A stretch of DNA of 5,234 bases from an uncultured Clostridia bacterium (GTDB taxonomy: Bacteria > Bacillota > Clostridia > Oscillospirales > Ruminococcaceae), in contig CAMAJC010000154.1 of assembly GCA_945835425.1 (NCBI GenBank), positions 1 through 5,234 on the forward strand, read 5' to 3'. The translations under genes were made by a program, and so were the position numbers. Under the pieces are notes generated by a model. It was not told the origin of the DNA. It saw nothing but the letters and a program-made list of their open reading frames with translations, and made no database searches. Positions 1-4,847 of the stretch are shown here, one piece after another. The first letter of the stretch is position 1. Each line of letters opens with the position of its first letter.

Positions 1-191
1 GGCAAAGTCTCTGCTTTTGTGTCAGTTTTTTACAAATTCCATACGGAAATTTTGCGGGAATTGTGCAGCTGCACGATGATGTGTGGCTGCAGAAAAATGG
101 AATGGCGAACGAGAAAGTGAGATAAATAAAGCAAAATAGCGAGAAATCGAGAGAATATGGGCTGTAAATTAAAAAATAGCCGAATTTCGGG
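1..191. other. AT-rich upstream intergenic region, no gene seen
   Basis: I see no credible coding region on either strand here. The stretch is A-rich on the + strand and contrasts with the GC-richer genes that follow. It carries a perfect 12-bp palindrome, GTGCAGCTGCAC, at 63-74, and a short imperfect hairpin at 34-51. A T-tract at 26-31 could be the tail of a terminator for a gene lying left of the window, but the stem before it is poor. The rplM promoter begins at 192. Confidence 0.6.
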
Positions 192-220
192 TTGACAAAC
201 CGCTTGCCAGCGGTTATAAT
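192..220 (+). promoter_or_regulatory. Consensus sigma-A promoter of rplM-rpsI
   Basis: A perfect -35 TTGACA (192-197) and a perfect -10 TATAAT (215-220) are separated by exactly 17 bp, the optimal vegetative promoter. Transcription should start near 226-228, giving a leader of about 95 nt before the rplM start codon. The whole spacer plus the first base of the -10 is a 7-bp inverted repeat (AACCGCT at 198-204, AGCGGTT at 209-215), which is unusual and is reported separately. A strong constitutive promoter suits ribosomal protein genes. Confidence 0.93.
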
Positions 221-226
221 AGTTAA

Positions 227-305
227 CGTTGTGAAAAGCGTACTGAAACGAAACCCGGTTTTGGTAGGTAGGACCCATTGGTCCCAATGATTCATGAAAA
301 TATAC
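227..305 (+). promoter_or_regulatory. Structured 5' leader of rplM (candidate L13 leader)
   Basis: The region between the predicted transcription start and the ribosome binding site can form two overlapping, mutually exclusive hairpins. One is GGACC (271-275) with GGTCC (280-284); the other is CATTG (276-280) with CAATG (285-289). Firmicutes are known to carry an autoregulatory L13 leader RNA just upstream of rplM, through which L13 is thought to repress its own operon. Position and hairpins are compatible with that family, but I cannot align it to the family model from memory, so assignment is inference. Confidence 0.45.
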
Positions 306-320
306 TGGAGGTAAAAGACT

Positions 321-746
321 ATGACTACTATGCCTAAAGCTGCTGAAATCAGCCGCAATTGGTATGTGATCGACGCCGAGGGCAAGCCCCTGGGCCGTGT
401 CGCTGCACAGGCTGCTGTCCTGCTCCGCGGCAAACATAAAACCACCTTTGCTCCCCACGTTGACTGCGGTGACAACGTCATCATCATCAACTGCGGCAAA
501 GCTGTCCTGACCGGCAAGAAGCTGGAGAAGAAATTCCTCCGCTGGCACACCGGCTGGATCGGACATCTGAAAGAAGTCCAGTACTCCACCCTGATGAAAA
601 CCAACCCCGAGAAGGCTATGGAAGTTGCTGTCAACGGCATGATTCCGGACACCGTTATCGGCCGCAACGCCAGACGCCGTCTGCACGTCTACGCTGGCGC
701 TGAGCACCTCCATGCTGCTCAGAAGCCCGAGAAGTACGAGCTGTAA
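321..746 (+). CDS. rplM: 50S ribosomal protein L13
   Basis: L13 is an early-assembling protein of the large ribosomal subunit that binds 23S rRNA. The 141-residue product has the family's usual length and hallmark segments: WYVIDAEGKPLGRVA near the start, LLRGKHKTTFAPHVDCGD around residues 35-50, the VIIIN strand, LTGKK near 64-68, and the C-terminal signature GAEHLHAAQKPEKYEL. The middle reads HTGWIGHLKE, the clostridial variant, rather than the HPGGLK of Bacillus. GGAGG at 307-311 lies 9 bp before the ATG, which supports this start; a second ATG at 330 lacks its own site. It is the first gene of a two-gene operon with rpsI, 22 bp downstream, and is driven by the consensus promoter at 192-220. 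Nothing is missing or odd in the protein. Confidence 0.98.
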   Translation: MTTMPKAAEISRNWYVIDAEGKPLGRVAAQAAVLLRGKHKTTFAPHVDCGDNVIIINCGKAVLTGKKLEKKFLRWHTGWIGHLKEVQYSTLMKTNPEKAMEVAVNGMIPDTVIGRNARRRLHVYAGAEHLHAAQKPEKYEL

Positions 747-768
747 TTATCGAAGGGAGGCTATTTAA

Positions 769-1167
769 ATGTACGAATCCAAACCTTATTTCTACGGTAC
801 CGGCAGAAGAAAATCTTCTGTTGCCCGCGTTCGCGTTTACCAGGGCACCGGTTCTATCACCATCAACGGCCGTTCCATCGATGATTACTTCGGCCTGGAA
901 ACCCTCAAGCTGATCGTCCGTCAGCCCCTCGCTCTCACCGAGACCGAAGGCAAGTTCGACATCATCTGCACCGTCGCCGGCGGCGGCGTTACCGGCCAGG
1001 CTGGCGCTATCCGTCACGGCCTGTCCAGAGCTCTGCTCCAGTTTGACCCCGAGCTGCGTCCTGTTCTGAAGAAAGCTGGCTTCCTGACCCGCGATCCTCG
1101 TATGAAAGAACGTAAGAAGTACGGCCTCAAAGCTGCTCGTCGCGCTCCTCAGTTCAGCAAGAGATGA
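769..1167 (+). CDS. rpsI: 30S ribosomal protein S9
   Basis: S9 belongs to the head of the small ribosomal subunit, and its basic C-terminal tail reaches the P-site tRNA. The 132-residue product matches the bacterial family in length. Diagnostic parts are YGTGRRKSSVARVRV (about residues 9-23), the ITINGR segment, the glycine-rich VAGGGVTGQAGAIRHG (about 69-84) followed by LSRAL, and the tail GLKAARRAPQFSKR. The terminal Lys-Arg, whose contact with tRNA is well documented, is intact. A strong site (GAAGGGAGG, 752-760) sits 8 bp before the ATG. The gene follows rplM by 22 bp in the conserved L13-S9 order and ends shortly before a rho-independent terminator, so it closes the operon. It probably shares any leader-mediated L13 control. 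Confidence 0.98.
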   Translation: MYESKPYFYGTGRRKSSVARVRVYQGTGSITINGRSIDDYFGLETLKLIVRQPLALTETEGKFDIICTVAGGGVTGQAGAIRHGLSRALLQFDPELRPVLKKAGFLTRDPRMKERKKYGLKAARRAPQFSKR

Positions 1168-1190
1168 TTTTCTGCCTTGGCAGATTTACA

Positions 1191-1220
1191 AAGCCCGTGG
1201 AATTTTCCGCGGGCTTTTTT
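1191..1220 (+). terminator. Rho-independent terminator of rplM-rpsI
   Basis: An 11-bp stem (1191-1201 with 1206-1216), starting AAGCCCG and containing one G-T pair, closes a 4-nt loop and runs into six T residues (1215-1220). It begins 23 bp after the rpsI stop codon. A smaller perfect hairpin (TCTGC, CTTG loop, GCAGA; 1171-1184) precedes it but has only a short T-run, so I treat the second hairpin as the actual terminator. Confidence 0.93.
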
Positions 1221-1239
1221 CATATTCCGACCGATATTT

Positions 1240-1272
1240 TGTGACCAGAACCCCTTCCCGCTTGTCTTATAT
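1240..1272 (+). promoter_or_regulatory. Candidate ECF-type promoter of the sigma factor gene
   Basis: TGTGAC at 1240-1245 is followed after 17 bp by TGTCTTATAT (1263-1272). The layout, with an AC-containing -35 and a GTC-type -10 about 16-17 bp apart, is that of promoters read by ECF sigma factors, which commonly drive their own genes. No acceptable sigma-A pair fits here: the TATATA at 1268 has no -35 at proper distance. Transcription would start near 1278, leaving a short leader before the start at 1313. Motif matching was by eye, and the match to ECF promoters is from general knowledge. Confidence 0.5.
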
Positions 1273-1312
1273 ATGAGGCCTCAAAAATGAGAAAGGAGGC
1301 GCCAAACCCCAA

Positions 1313-1789
1313 ATGGACGTCACAGCCATATTCATGGAGTACAAAGACAGTGTCTTCCGGCTGGCGCTGAACTATACCCGTTCGATACCGGACGCGGAAG
1401 ACATCTGTCAAACGGTGTTCTTAAAGCTGCTGCGCCAGCCTTCCATCAAACCGGGCTGCGAAAAAGCCTGGCTGATGCAGGTCACAGCCAACGAAAGCCG
1501 CAATTTCCTGCGCTCCTTCTGGCGGCGGAATGTCGAGCCGCTGGAGGATATGATCCCGCTGCAGGAGACAAAGGACCGCGAGCTTTTTAAACAGGTGATG
1601 CAGCTGAAAACAGGATACCGGGTCGTGGTCTACCTCTACTATTATGAAGGTTACTCGACCGAAGAGATCGGTAAGCTTCTGAAAATCAGCAAAACTGCTG
1701 TCACGACCAGGCTGCAGCGCGCCAGACAGCAGCTGAAAAAGGAATTGGAGGAATCGGGCTATGAAACAGCAAATGAAGGCGCTTTTTGA
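1313..1789 (+). CDS. ECF-family RNA polymerase sigma factor
   Basis: This is a 158-residue alternative sigma factor that should direct RNA polymerase to a small set of promoters. Sigma region 2 covers about residues 8-72: the core-binding and -10 recognition helices read YKDSVFRLALNYT, then DAEDICQTVFLKLL, then AWLMQVTANESRNFLRS. After a linker, region 4 (about 95-145) holds the -35-binding helix-turn-helix, STEEIGKLLKISKTAVTTR, followed by LQRARQQLKKEL. There is no region 1 or 3, and the length is typical of ECF factors. AAAGGAGG at 1292-1299 precedes the ATG by 13 bp, rather long, but no alternative start lies between. The 3' end overlaps the next gene by 29 bp, the usual layout of a sigma factor with its membrane anti-sigma factor. 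The regulon cannot be told from sequence, and I cannot name the ECF subgroup. Confidence 0.93.
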   Translation: MDVTAIFMEYKDSVFRLALNYTRSIPDAEDICQTVFLKLLRQPSIKPGCEKAWLMQVTANESRNFLRSFWRRNVEPLEDMIPLQETKDRELFKQVMQLKTGYRVVVYLYYYEGYSTEEIGKLLKISKTAVTTRLQRARQQLKKELEESGYETANEGAF

Positions 1790-2426
1790 CCAGGTTACAA
1801 TGTCGGAGGAATGTGAGATGCGTATTGAGAAAATGCTCAGGGAAAACGGGAAAAAGAAGCACTTTGGCGTAAAGAGAAAGGCAGTCATCGCAGCGGTCGC
1901 GGCAGCTGTCCTCTGCGCCCTGCCCATTACGGCTTATGCGGCCACCGGCGGTGAGATTTTGCGTTTCCTCGGCGGCAAAGGGACGATTTATCACGGCTCG
2001 GCGGAAAACGGGTCGGTTATCGCAAAAGTGGAGATGGAAACCAGCCCGGAAAACGACCTGTTCCGGCAGGAGAATGGAAAGCTGTATCTGATGGGCAGCG
2101 GCGGTGAGATCGATCTGACCGATCAGCTGAGCGAAACGGAGCCATATATTTATTCCTGCGCAGCGGCGGACGGCACGGTTCACTATCTGATCATTGGCGG
2201 CAGCGCCGAAAACTATGGCTATGCCGAGTTTGTGAAGGACGCCGACGGTGTCTGGCAGGGCGGTTATTCCTATAACGCCGTGGGTGAATGGTACAAGCAG
2301 GGCGCCAGAGAGCTGGAACTGCCCTGGGCAGGCATGATTGAAAACGCGGTCGACGGCGCGGATGACGAAAACGCCGCCGTATCCGCCACTTCTGAGGAAT
2401 GGACTTCCATTGACAGTGAAGGCTGA
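1761..2426 (+). CDS. Probable membrane anti-sigma factor, single-pass
   Basis: The 221-residue product has a charged cytoplasmic N-terminus (about residues 1-40, containing the helical stretch EECEMRIEKMLREN), a Lys/Arg-rich boundary, one hydrophobic segment (about 41-60) ending LPITAYAA, and an extracytoplasmic region of about 160 residues. The latter is acidic and rich in Gly, Ser and Tyr. This N-in/C-out plan, plus a 29-bp overlap with the sigma gene, points to the cognate anti-sigma factor that holds the sigma factor at the membrane until a signal arrives. The zinc-binding HxxxCxxC motif of classical ZAS anti-sigma factors is absent, and I recognise no named ectodomain. GGAGG (1747-1751) lies inside the sigma gene 9 bp before the ATG, so the two are probably translationally coupled. 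Role is inferred from context and topology, not from a recognised family. Confidence 0.72.
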   Translation: MKQQMKALFDQVTMSEECEMRIEKMLRENGKKKHFGVKRKAVIAAVAAAVLCALPITAYAATGGEILRFLGGKGTIYHGSAENGSVIAKVEMETSPENDLFRQENGKLYLMGSGGEIDLTDQLSETEPYIYSCAAADGTVHYLIIGGSAENYGYAEFVKDADGVWQGGYSYNAVGEWYKQGARELELPWAGMIENAVDGADDENAAVSATSEEWTSIDSEG

Positions 2427-2447
2427 TTTGCGATACCCCAATTGTCA

Positions 2448-2486
2448 CGCTCCCAATTATCGTTAGGTAATCGGGAGCGCTTTTTT
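2448..2486 (+). terminator. Rho-independent terminator of the sigma/anti-sigma operon
   Basis: A 14-position stem (2448-2461 with 2466-2479) with a single A-C mismatch closes a GTTA loop. Its base is CGCTCCC paired with GGGAGCG, followed by C and six T residues (2481-2486). It begins 22 bp after the anti-sigma stop codon and separates that operon from the next promoter. Confidence 0.94.
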
Positions 2487-2498
2487 GCGGCTGATAGT

Positions 2499-2520
2499 AA
2501 CATATTCGTAACAATATGTT
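2499..2520. repeat. Perfect 8-bp inverted repeat, possible operator
   Basis: AACATATT (2499-2506) and AATATGTT (2513-2520) form a perfect dyad with a 6-bp centre. The same bases also hold a direct repeat, GTAACA at 2497-2502 and 2508-2513, exactly 11 bp apart. The element lies between the preceding terminator and the -35 of the next promoter (2534), a usual position for a regulator site. The AT-rich RNA stem would be weak and would fall upstream of the predicted transcription start, so a protein-binding role is more likely than an RNA one. Confidence 0.5.
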
Positions 2521-2533
2521 TATTAGACGAACA

Positions 2534-2562
2534 TTTACTGGTTTCGACAGTTGTGCTAGAAT
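2534..2562 (+). promoter_or_regulatory. Extended -10 promoter of the DUF5685/dnaJ-like operon
   Basis: TTTACT (2534-2539, 4 of 6 matches to the -35 consensus) is separated by 17 bp from TAGAAT (2557-2562, 5 of 6 matches). A TG dinucleotide at 2554-2555 gives an extended -10. Transcription would start near 2569, about 25 nt before the GTG start at 2594. Its position rules out translation from the upstream in-frame ATG at 2516 on this transcript. Confidence 0.65.
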
Positions 2563-2593
2563 AGAAAATAAGAAAGTGGAAAGGAAGACGGCT

Positions 2594-3520
2594 GTGTTTG
2601 GTTATATCAGGCCCTGTATCGGGCAGCTGCGGGTATACGAATACGAGACCTACCGGGCGGTTTACTGCAGTATCTGCCACACGCTGAAGGAAAAATTCGG
2701 CGCCCTTTCTACCCTTTCGCTCAACTACGATTTTACCTTTGCGGCCCTGCTGGGGCTGGCTTTGCAGGAGGATTTCCCCGGTTACGAGCCTTTTACCTGC
2801 ATCGCCCACCCGTTTCACAAGCGCCAGCGGCTGAAAATGGAGGAGAATACCCTTCCTTATGTCAGCGGCTGTGTCGTTTCGATGGTGCACGCTAAAGTTG
2901 CCGACAACATTGCCGATTCTTCCGGGTTAAAATCCGTCCTGTACCGGATGACCCTTCCCCTGACCGCCCATGCGGGCAAAAAAGCGGGTGACTGTTTCCC
3001 GGCGCTCCCTGTGCTCTGCTCCGATATGGGGAAAGAGCAGACGGCAGTGGAAAAACTGCCGGACGCGGGGTTGGACGCCGCTGCCGAGCCCAGTGCAAAG
3101 GCGCTCGCCGGGATGATGGAGGCGCTCTCCAAAGACCCGATGGAACAGCGGATTTTAAACCGGTTCGGCTACCTTCTGGGGCGGTGGATCTATCTGATCG
3201 ACGCGCTGGATGATCTGGAGGACGATCTCAAGGAGGGCGGCTTTAATCCGTTTCTGCGGAAATTTTCCGTCACCGCTCCCCTGTCTGAAGAAAAGCGGAT
3301 GGAAATCCAGCAGTACGGCCGGGAGATGCTGAACATCACCGGTGCGGAAATGGCGGCGGCTTATGAGCTGCTCGAACTGAAACGGTTTAAAAATATCCTC
3401 GACAATATCATCTATTTGGGCATGAAAGAATCGATGGAACGGGTTTTCACCCGCCGGAATAAAAAGAAAAAGGAATCTGCCGGCCTTCTGGAGGAGGATG
3501 CTCCTGCCGGAGAGCCGTAA
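2594..3520 (+). CDS. DUF5685-like protein of unknown function
   Basis: This is a 308-residue soluble, mostly helical protein that I recognise as resembling the DUF5685 family of clostridia. Its function is unknown to me. The N-terminus MFGYIRP fits the family and defines the GTG start, with AAAGGAAG (2579-2586) 7 bp upstream. An in-frame ATG at 2516 would add 26 residues but lies upstream of the promoter -10. Visible motifs: CxxC at 25-28 (YCSIC), CxxH at 69-72 with His75 and a Lys/Arg cluster, D104xxxD108 in ADNIADS, and an acidic stretch from Gly196 to Pro219 containing D203xxxD207 and several more acids. The C-terminal 25 residues are charged and probably disordered. The Cys/His set could bind metal, and the paired DxxxD motifs faintly recall isoprenoid-synthase folds; both are inference. 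It is first in an operon with a J-domain protein 42 bp downstream. Confidence 0.8.
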   Translation: MFGYIRPCIGQLRVYEYETYRAVYCSICHTLKEKFGALSTLSLNYDFTFAALLGLALQEDFPGYEPFTCIAHPFHKRQRLKMEENTLPYVSGCVVSMVHAKVADNIADSSGLKSVLYRMTLPLTAHAGKKAGDCFPALPVLCSDMGKEQTAVEKLPDAGLDAAAEPSAKALAGMMEALSKDPMEQRILNRFGYLLGRWIYLIDALDDLEDDLKEGGFNPFLRKFSVTAPLSEEKRMEIQQYGREMLNITGAEMAAAYELLELKRFKNILDNIIYLGMKESMERVFTRRNKKKKESAGLLEEDAPAGEP

Positions 3521-3562
3521 ACAAATCTATCATAAATGCCCCTTGGGCGAATGGAGGACAAT

Positions 3563-4270
3563 ATGTCTGAAAAAGATCCTTATCAGGTGCTTGGCGTAGC
3601 AAGAGACGCGACCGAAGAACAGGTCAAGGCGGCTTACCGCGATCTGGCCAAAAAGTATCACCCCGATAACTATGCCGATTCCCCGCTGGCGGACGTCGCC
3701 AACGAGAAGATGCAGGAAGTCAACGCGGCTTATGACGCTGTGCTGAAAGACCTCAAAAACAGAAAATCCGGCAGCCAGAGCAGCTATCAGGGCGGATACA
3801 GCCAGAATGGTCAGCGCTATAACCAGGGTTACGGACAGGGTTATGGCCAGAGCGGCTACGGCGGGTACGGCTACGGAAACAGCCAGTACGGCGATATCCG
3901 CCGGATGATCCAGCAAAACCGGCTGGTGGAAGCGGAAGAACTGCTGGACGGCTCTCCTGCAAATGCCAGAGACGCCGAGTGGCATTTTCTGAAGGGTACG
4001 ATCTGTTACCAGCGCGGCTGGCTGGACGATGCGCGCAACCATTTTAACGCTGCCTGCCAGATGAGCCCGAACAATCCCGAATACCGCGCCGCCCTCAACC
4101 GCATGTCCTGGCAGAGCCAGGGCGGCTACGGCGCTCCCGGCACCGGCTACCGGCAGACCAGTTACGGCGGCGGCAGACACCAGATGGACGCCTGCGACTG
4201 CTGCAACACGCTGATCTGCGCCGACTGCTGCTGCGAATGTATGGGAGGCGACCTGATCTCCTGCTGCTAA
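3563..4270 (+). CDS. J-domain protein with cysteine-cluster tail
   Basis: This 235-residue co-chaperone-like protein is expected to stimulate a DnaK/Hsp70 ATPase. The J-domain spans residues 1-64 (DPYQVLGVARDATEEQVKAA, then KKYHPDN) with the essential HPD at 33-35. Residues 70-110 are a low-complexity Gly/Tyr/Gln/Ser linker with GYGQ repeats. Residues 111-181 form two TPR-like helical pairs (LVEAEELLDG, then CYQRGWLDDARNHF). After another Gly/Tyr-rich stretch, the last 25 residues contain 10 cysteines, ending GGDLISCC. It is not DnaJ itself: the zinc-finger CxxCxGxG repeats and substrate-binding domains are absent. GGAGG (3553-3557) 5 bp before this ATG selects it over an in-frame ATG at 3536. 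The cysteine tail may bind metal or be lipid-modified and membrane-attached; the next gene, 13 bp away, encodes a membrane protein. Confidence 0.93.
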   Translation: MSEKDPYQVLGVARDATEEQVKAAYRDLAKKYHPDNYADSPLADVANEKMQEVNAAYDAVLKDLKNRKSGSQSSYQGGYSQNGQRYNQGYGQGYGQSGYGGYGYGNSQYGDIRRMIQQNRLVEAEELLDGSPANARDAEWHFLKGTICYQRGWLDDARNHFNAACQMSPNNPEYRAALNRMSWQSQGGYGAPGTGYRQTSYGGGRHQMDACDCCNTLICADCCCECMGGDLISCC

Positions 4271-4283
4271 GGGGATCCTCACT

Positions 4284-4835
4284 ATGGCAATAAAGCAAAA
4301 AAATAACAGCCGCCTGATCGCATTCGGCGGAATCATGGCGGCATTGTCCCTGGTTTTGATGCTCTTAACGGCGGTCATCCCGGTCATGGATTACGGGCTG
4401 CCGGCGGTCTGCGGGTTTCTGACAACGCTGGTCGTCATCGAATGCGGGGAAAAGTTCGCGGGAGTCTGTTACGGCGCTGTGGCAATTCTGTCGCTCGTGC
4501 TGGTGCCCAGCAAGGAAAGCGCGATTTTGTACCTTATCCTGTTCGGCTGGTACCCGATCGCCAAGCGGCGGATCGAGATGCTGCGCAAGCCGGTGATCGA
4601 ATGGGTCCTGAAAATGCTGTGCATGGCGGTGCCGGTGGGTGCGGCTTCGCTCATCAGCATCTGTCTGCTGGGCGTCGAGGGCTTTTTCGGCGAGGTGCTC
4701 TCTCCTGTCGCCATCGCAGTGTTTTATCTGGCGGCAGCGGCGGCTTTTGTGCTCTATGATATTGCGCTGACAAAACTGATATCCGGCTATCTCGCGGTGA
4801 TCCGGCCGCGGTATATTTCCAAACTGCTTCGATAA
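4284..4835 (+). CDS. Six-helix membrane protein, ECF-S-like, unknown function
   Basis: The 183-residue product is strongly hydrophobic, with about six predicted membrane segments near residues 10-34, 38-54, 57-74, 78-93, 105-130 and 136-170. The first segment (IAFGGIMAALSLVLMLL) resembles the N-terminal helix of substrate-binding S components of ECF vitamin transporters, and the size and helix number also fit. I cannot assign a substrate or a named S-component family. A distinctive mid-protein segment is PSKESAILYL, then FGWYPIAKRRIE, then EWVLK, which looks like a conserved loop and helix. AAGGGG (4269-4274) overlaps the stop codon of the J-domain gene and lies 9 bp before the ATG, suggesting coupled translation. 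No ATPase or T component gene is in the window, so an ECF-type transporter would need a shared module encoded elsewhere. A non-transport membrane role is equally possible. Confidence 0.72.
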   Translation: MAIKQKNNSRLIAFGGIMAALSLVLMLLTAVIPVMDYGLPAVCGFLTTLVVIECGEKFAGVCYGAVAILSLVLVPSKESAILYLILFGWYPIAKRRIEMLRKPVIEWVLKMLCMAVPVGAASLISICLLGVEGFFGEVLSPVAIAVFYLAAAAAFVLYDIALTKLISGYLAVIRPRYISKLLR

Positions 4836-4847
4836 GGAGGATGCAAA

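Noticed and set aside
3..31. Possible terminator of a gene left of the window (CAAAG/CTTTTG then T-tract)
   Set aside because: The stem is only about five pairs with a bulge and is AU-rich, and the T-tract is separated from it by several bases.
30..713. Long open frame on the minus strand opposite the rplM leader and gene
   Set aside because: It is antisense to an unambiguous L13 gene, and its product has no recognisable domain; it is a by-product of the codon bias of rplM.
1171..1184. Small perfect hairpin after rpsI as the terminator
   Set aside because: Only three T residues follow it, and a much better stem with a six-T tract lies a few bases downstream.
1701..2441. Minus-strand open frame of 246 codons over the anti-sigma gene
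   Set aside because: The + strand gene has a good ribosome site, a clear membrane segment, an operon partner and a terminator just after it; the antisense product shows none of these.
2516..2593. Upstream in-frame ATG at 2516 as the start of the DUF5685-like gene
   Set aside because: It lies inside the inverted repeat and upstream of the predicted -10 and transcription start, has no ribosome site, and the added 26 residues do not fit the MFGYIRP-type N-terminus expected.
3536..3562. ATG at 3536 as the start of the J-domain protein
   Set aside because: No ribosome site precedes it, while GGAGG is correctly placed for ATG 3563, which gives the usual short lead into the J-domain.
3767..3895. 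Tandem DNA repeat in the J-domain gene linker
   Set aside because: The repetition is at protein level (GYGQ-type); codons differ between units, so I do not call a DNA repeat element.
3530..4387. Minus-strand open frame of 285 codons over the J-domain gene
   Set aside because: It is the complement of a gene with an intact J-domain and HPD motif; the hydrophobic look of its product comes from reverse reading of Gly/Tyr/Gln codons.
4841..4843. ATG at 4841 as the XRE gene start
   Set aside because: It directly abuts the AAGGAGG site with no spacing and is out of frame with the helix-turn-helix; TTG at 4848 has the right spacing and frame.
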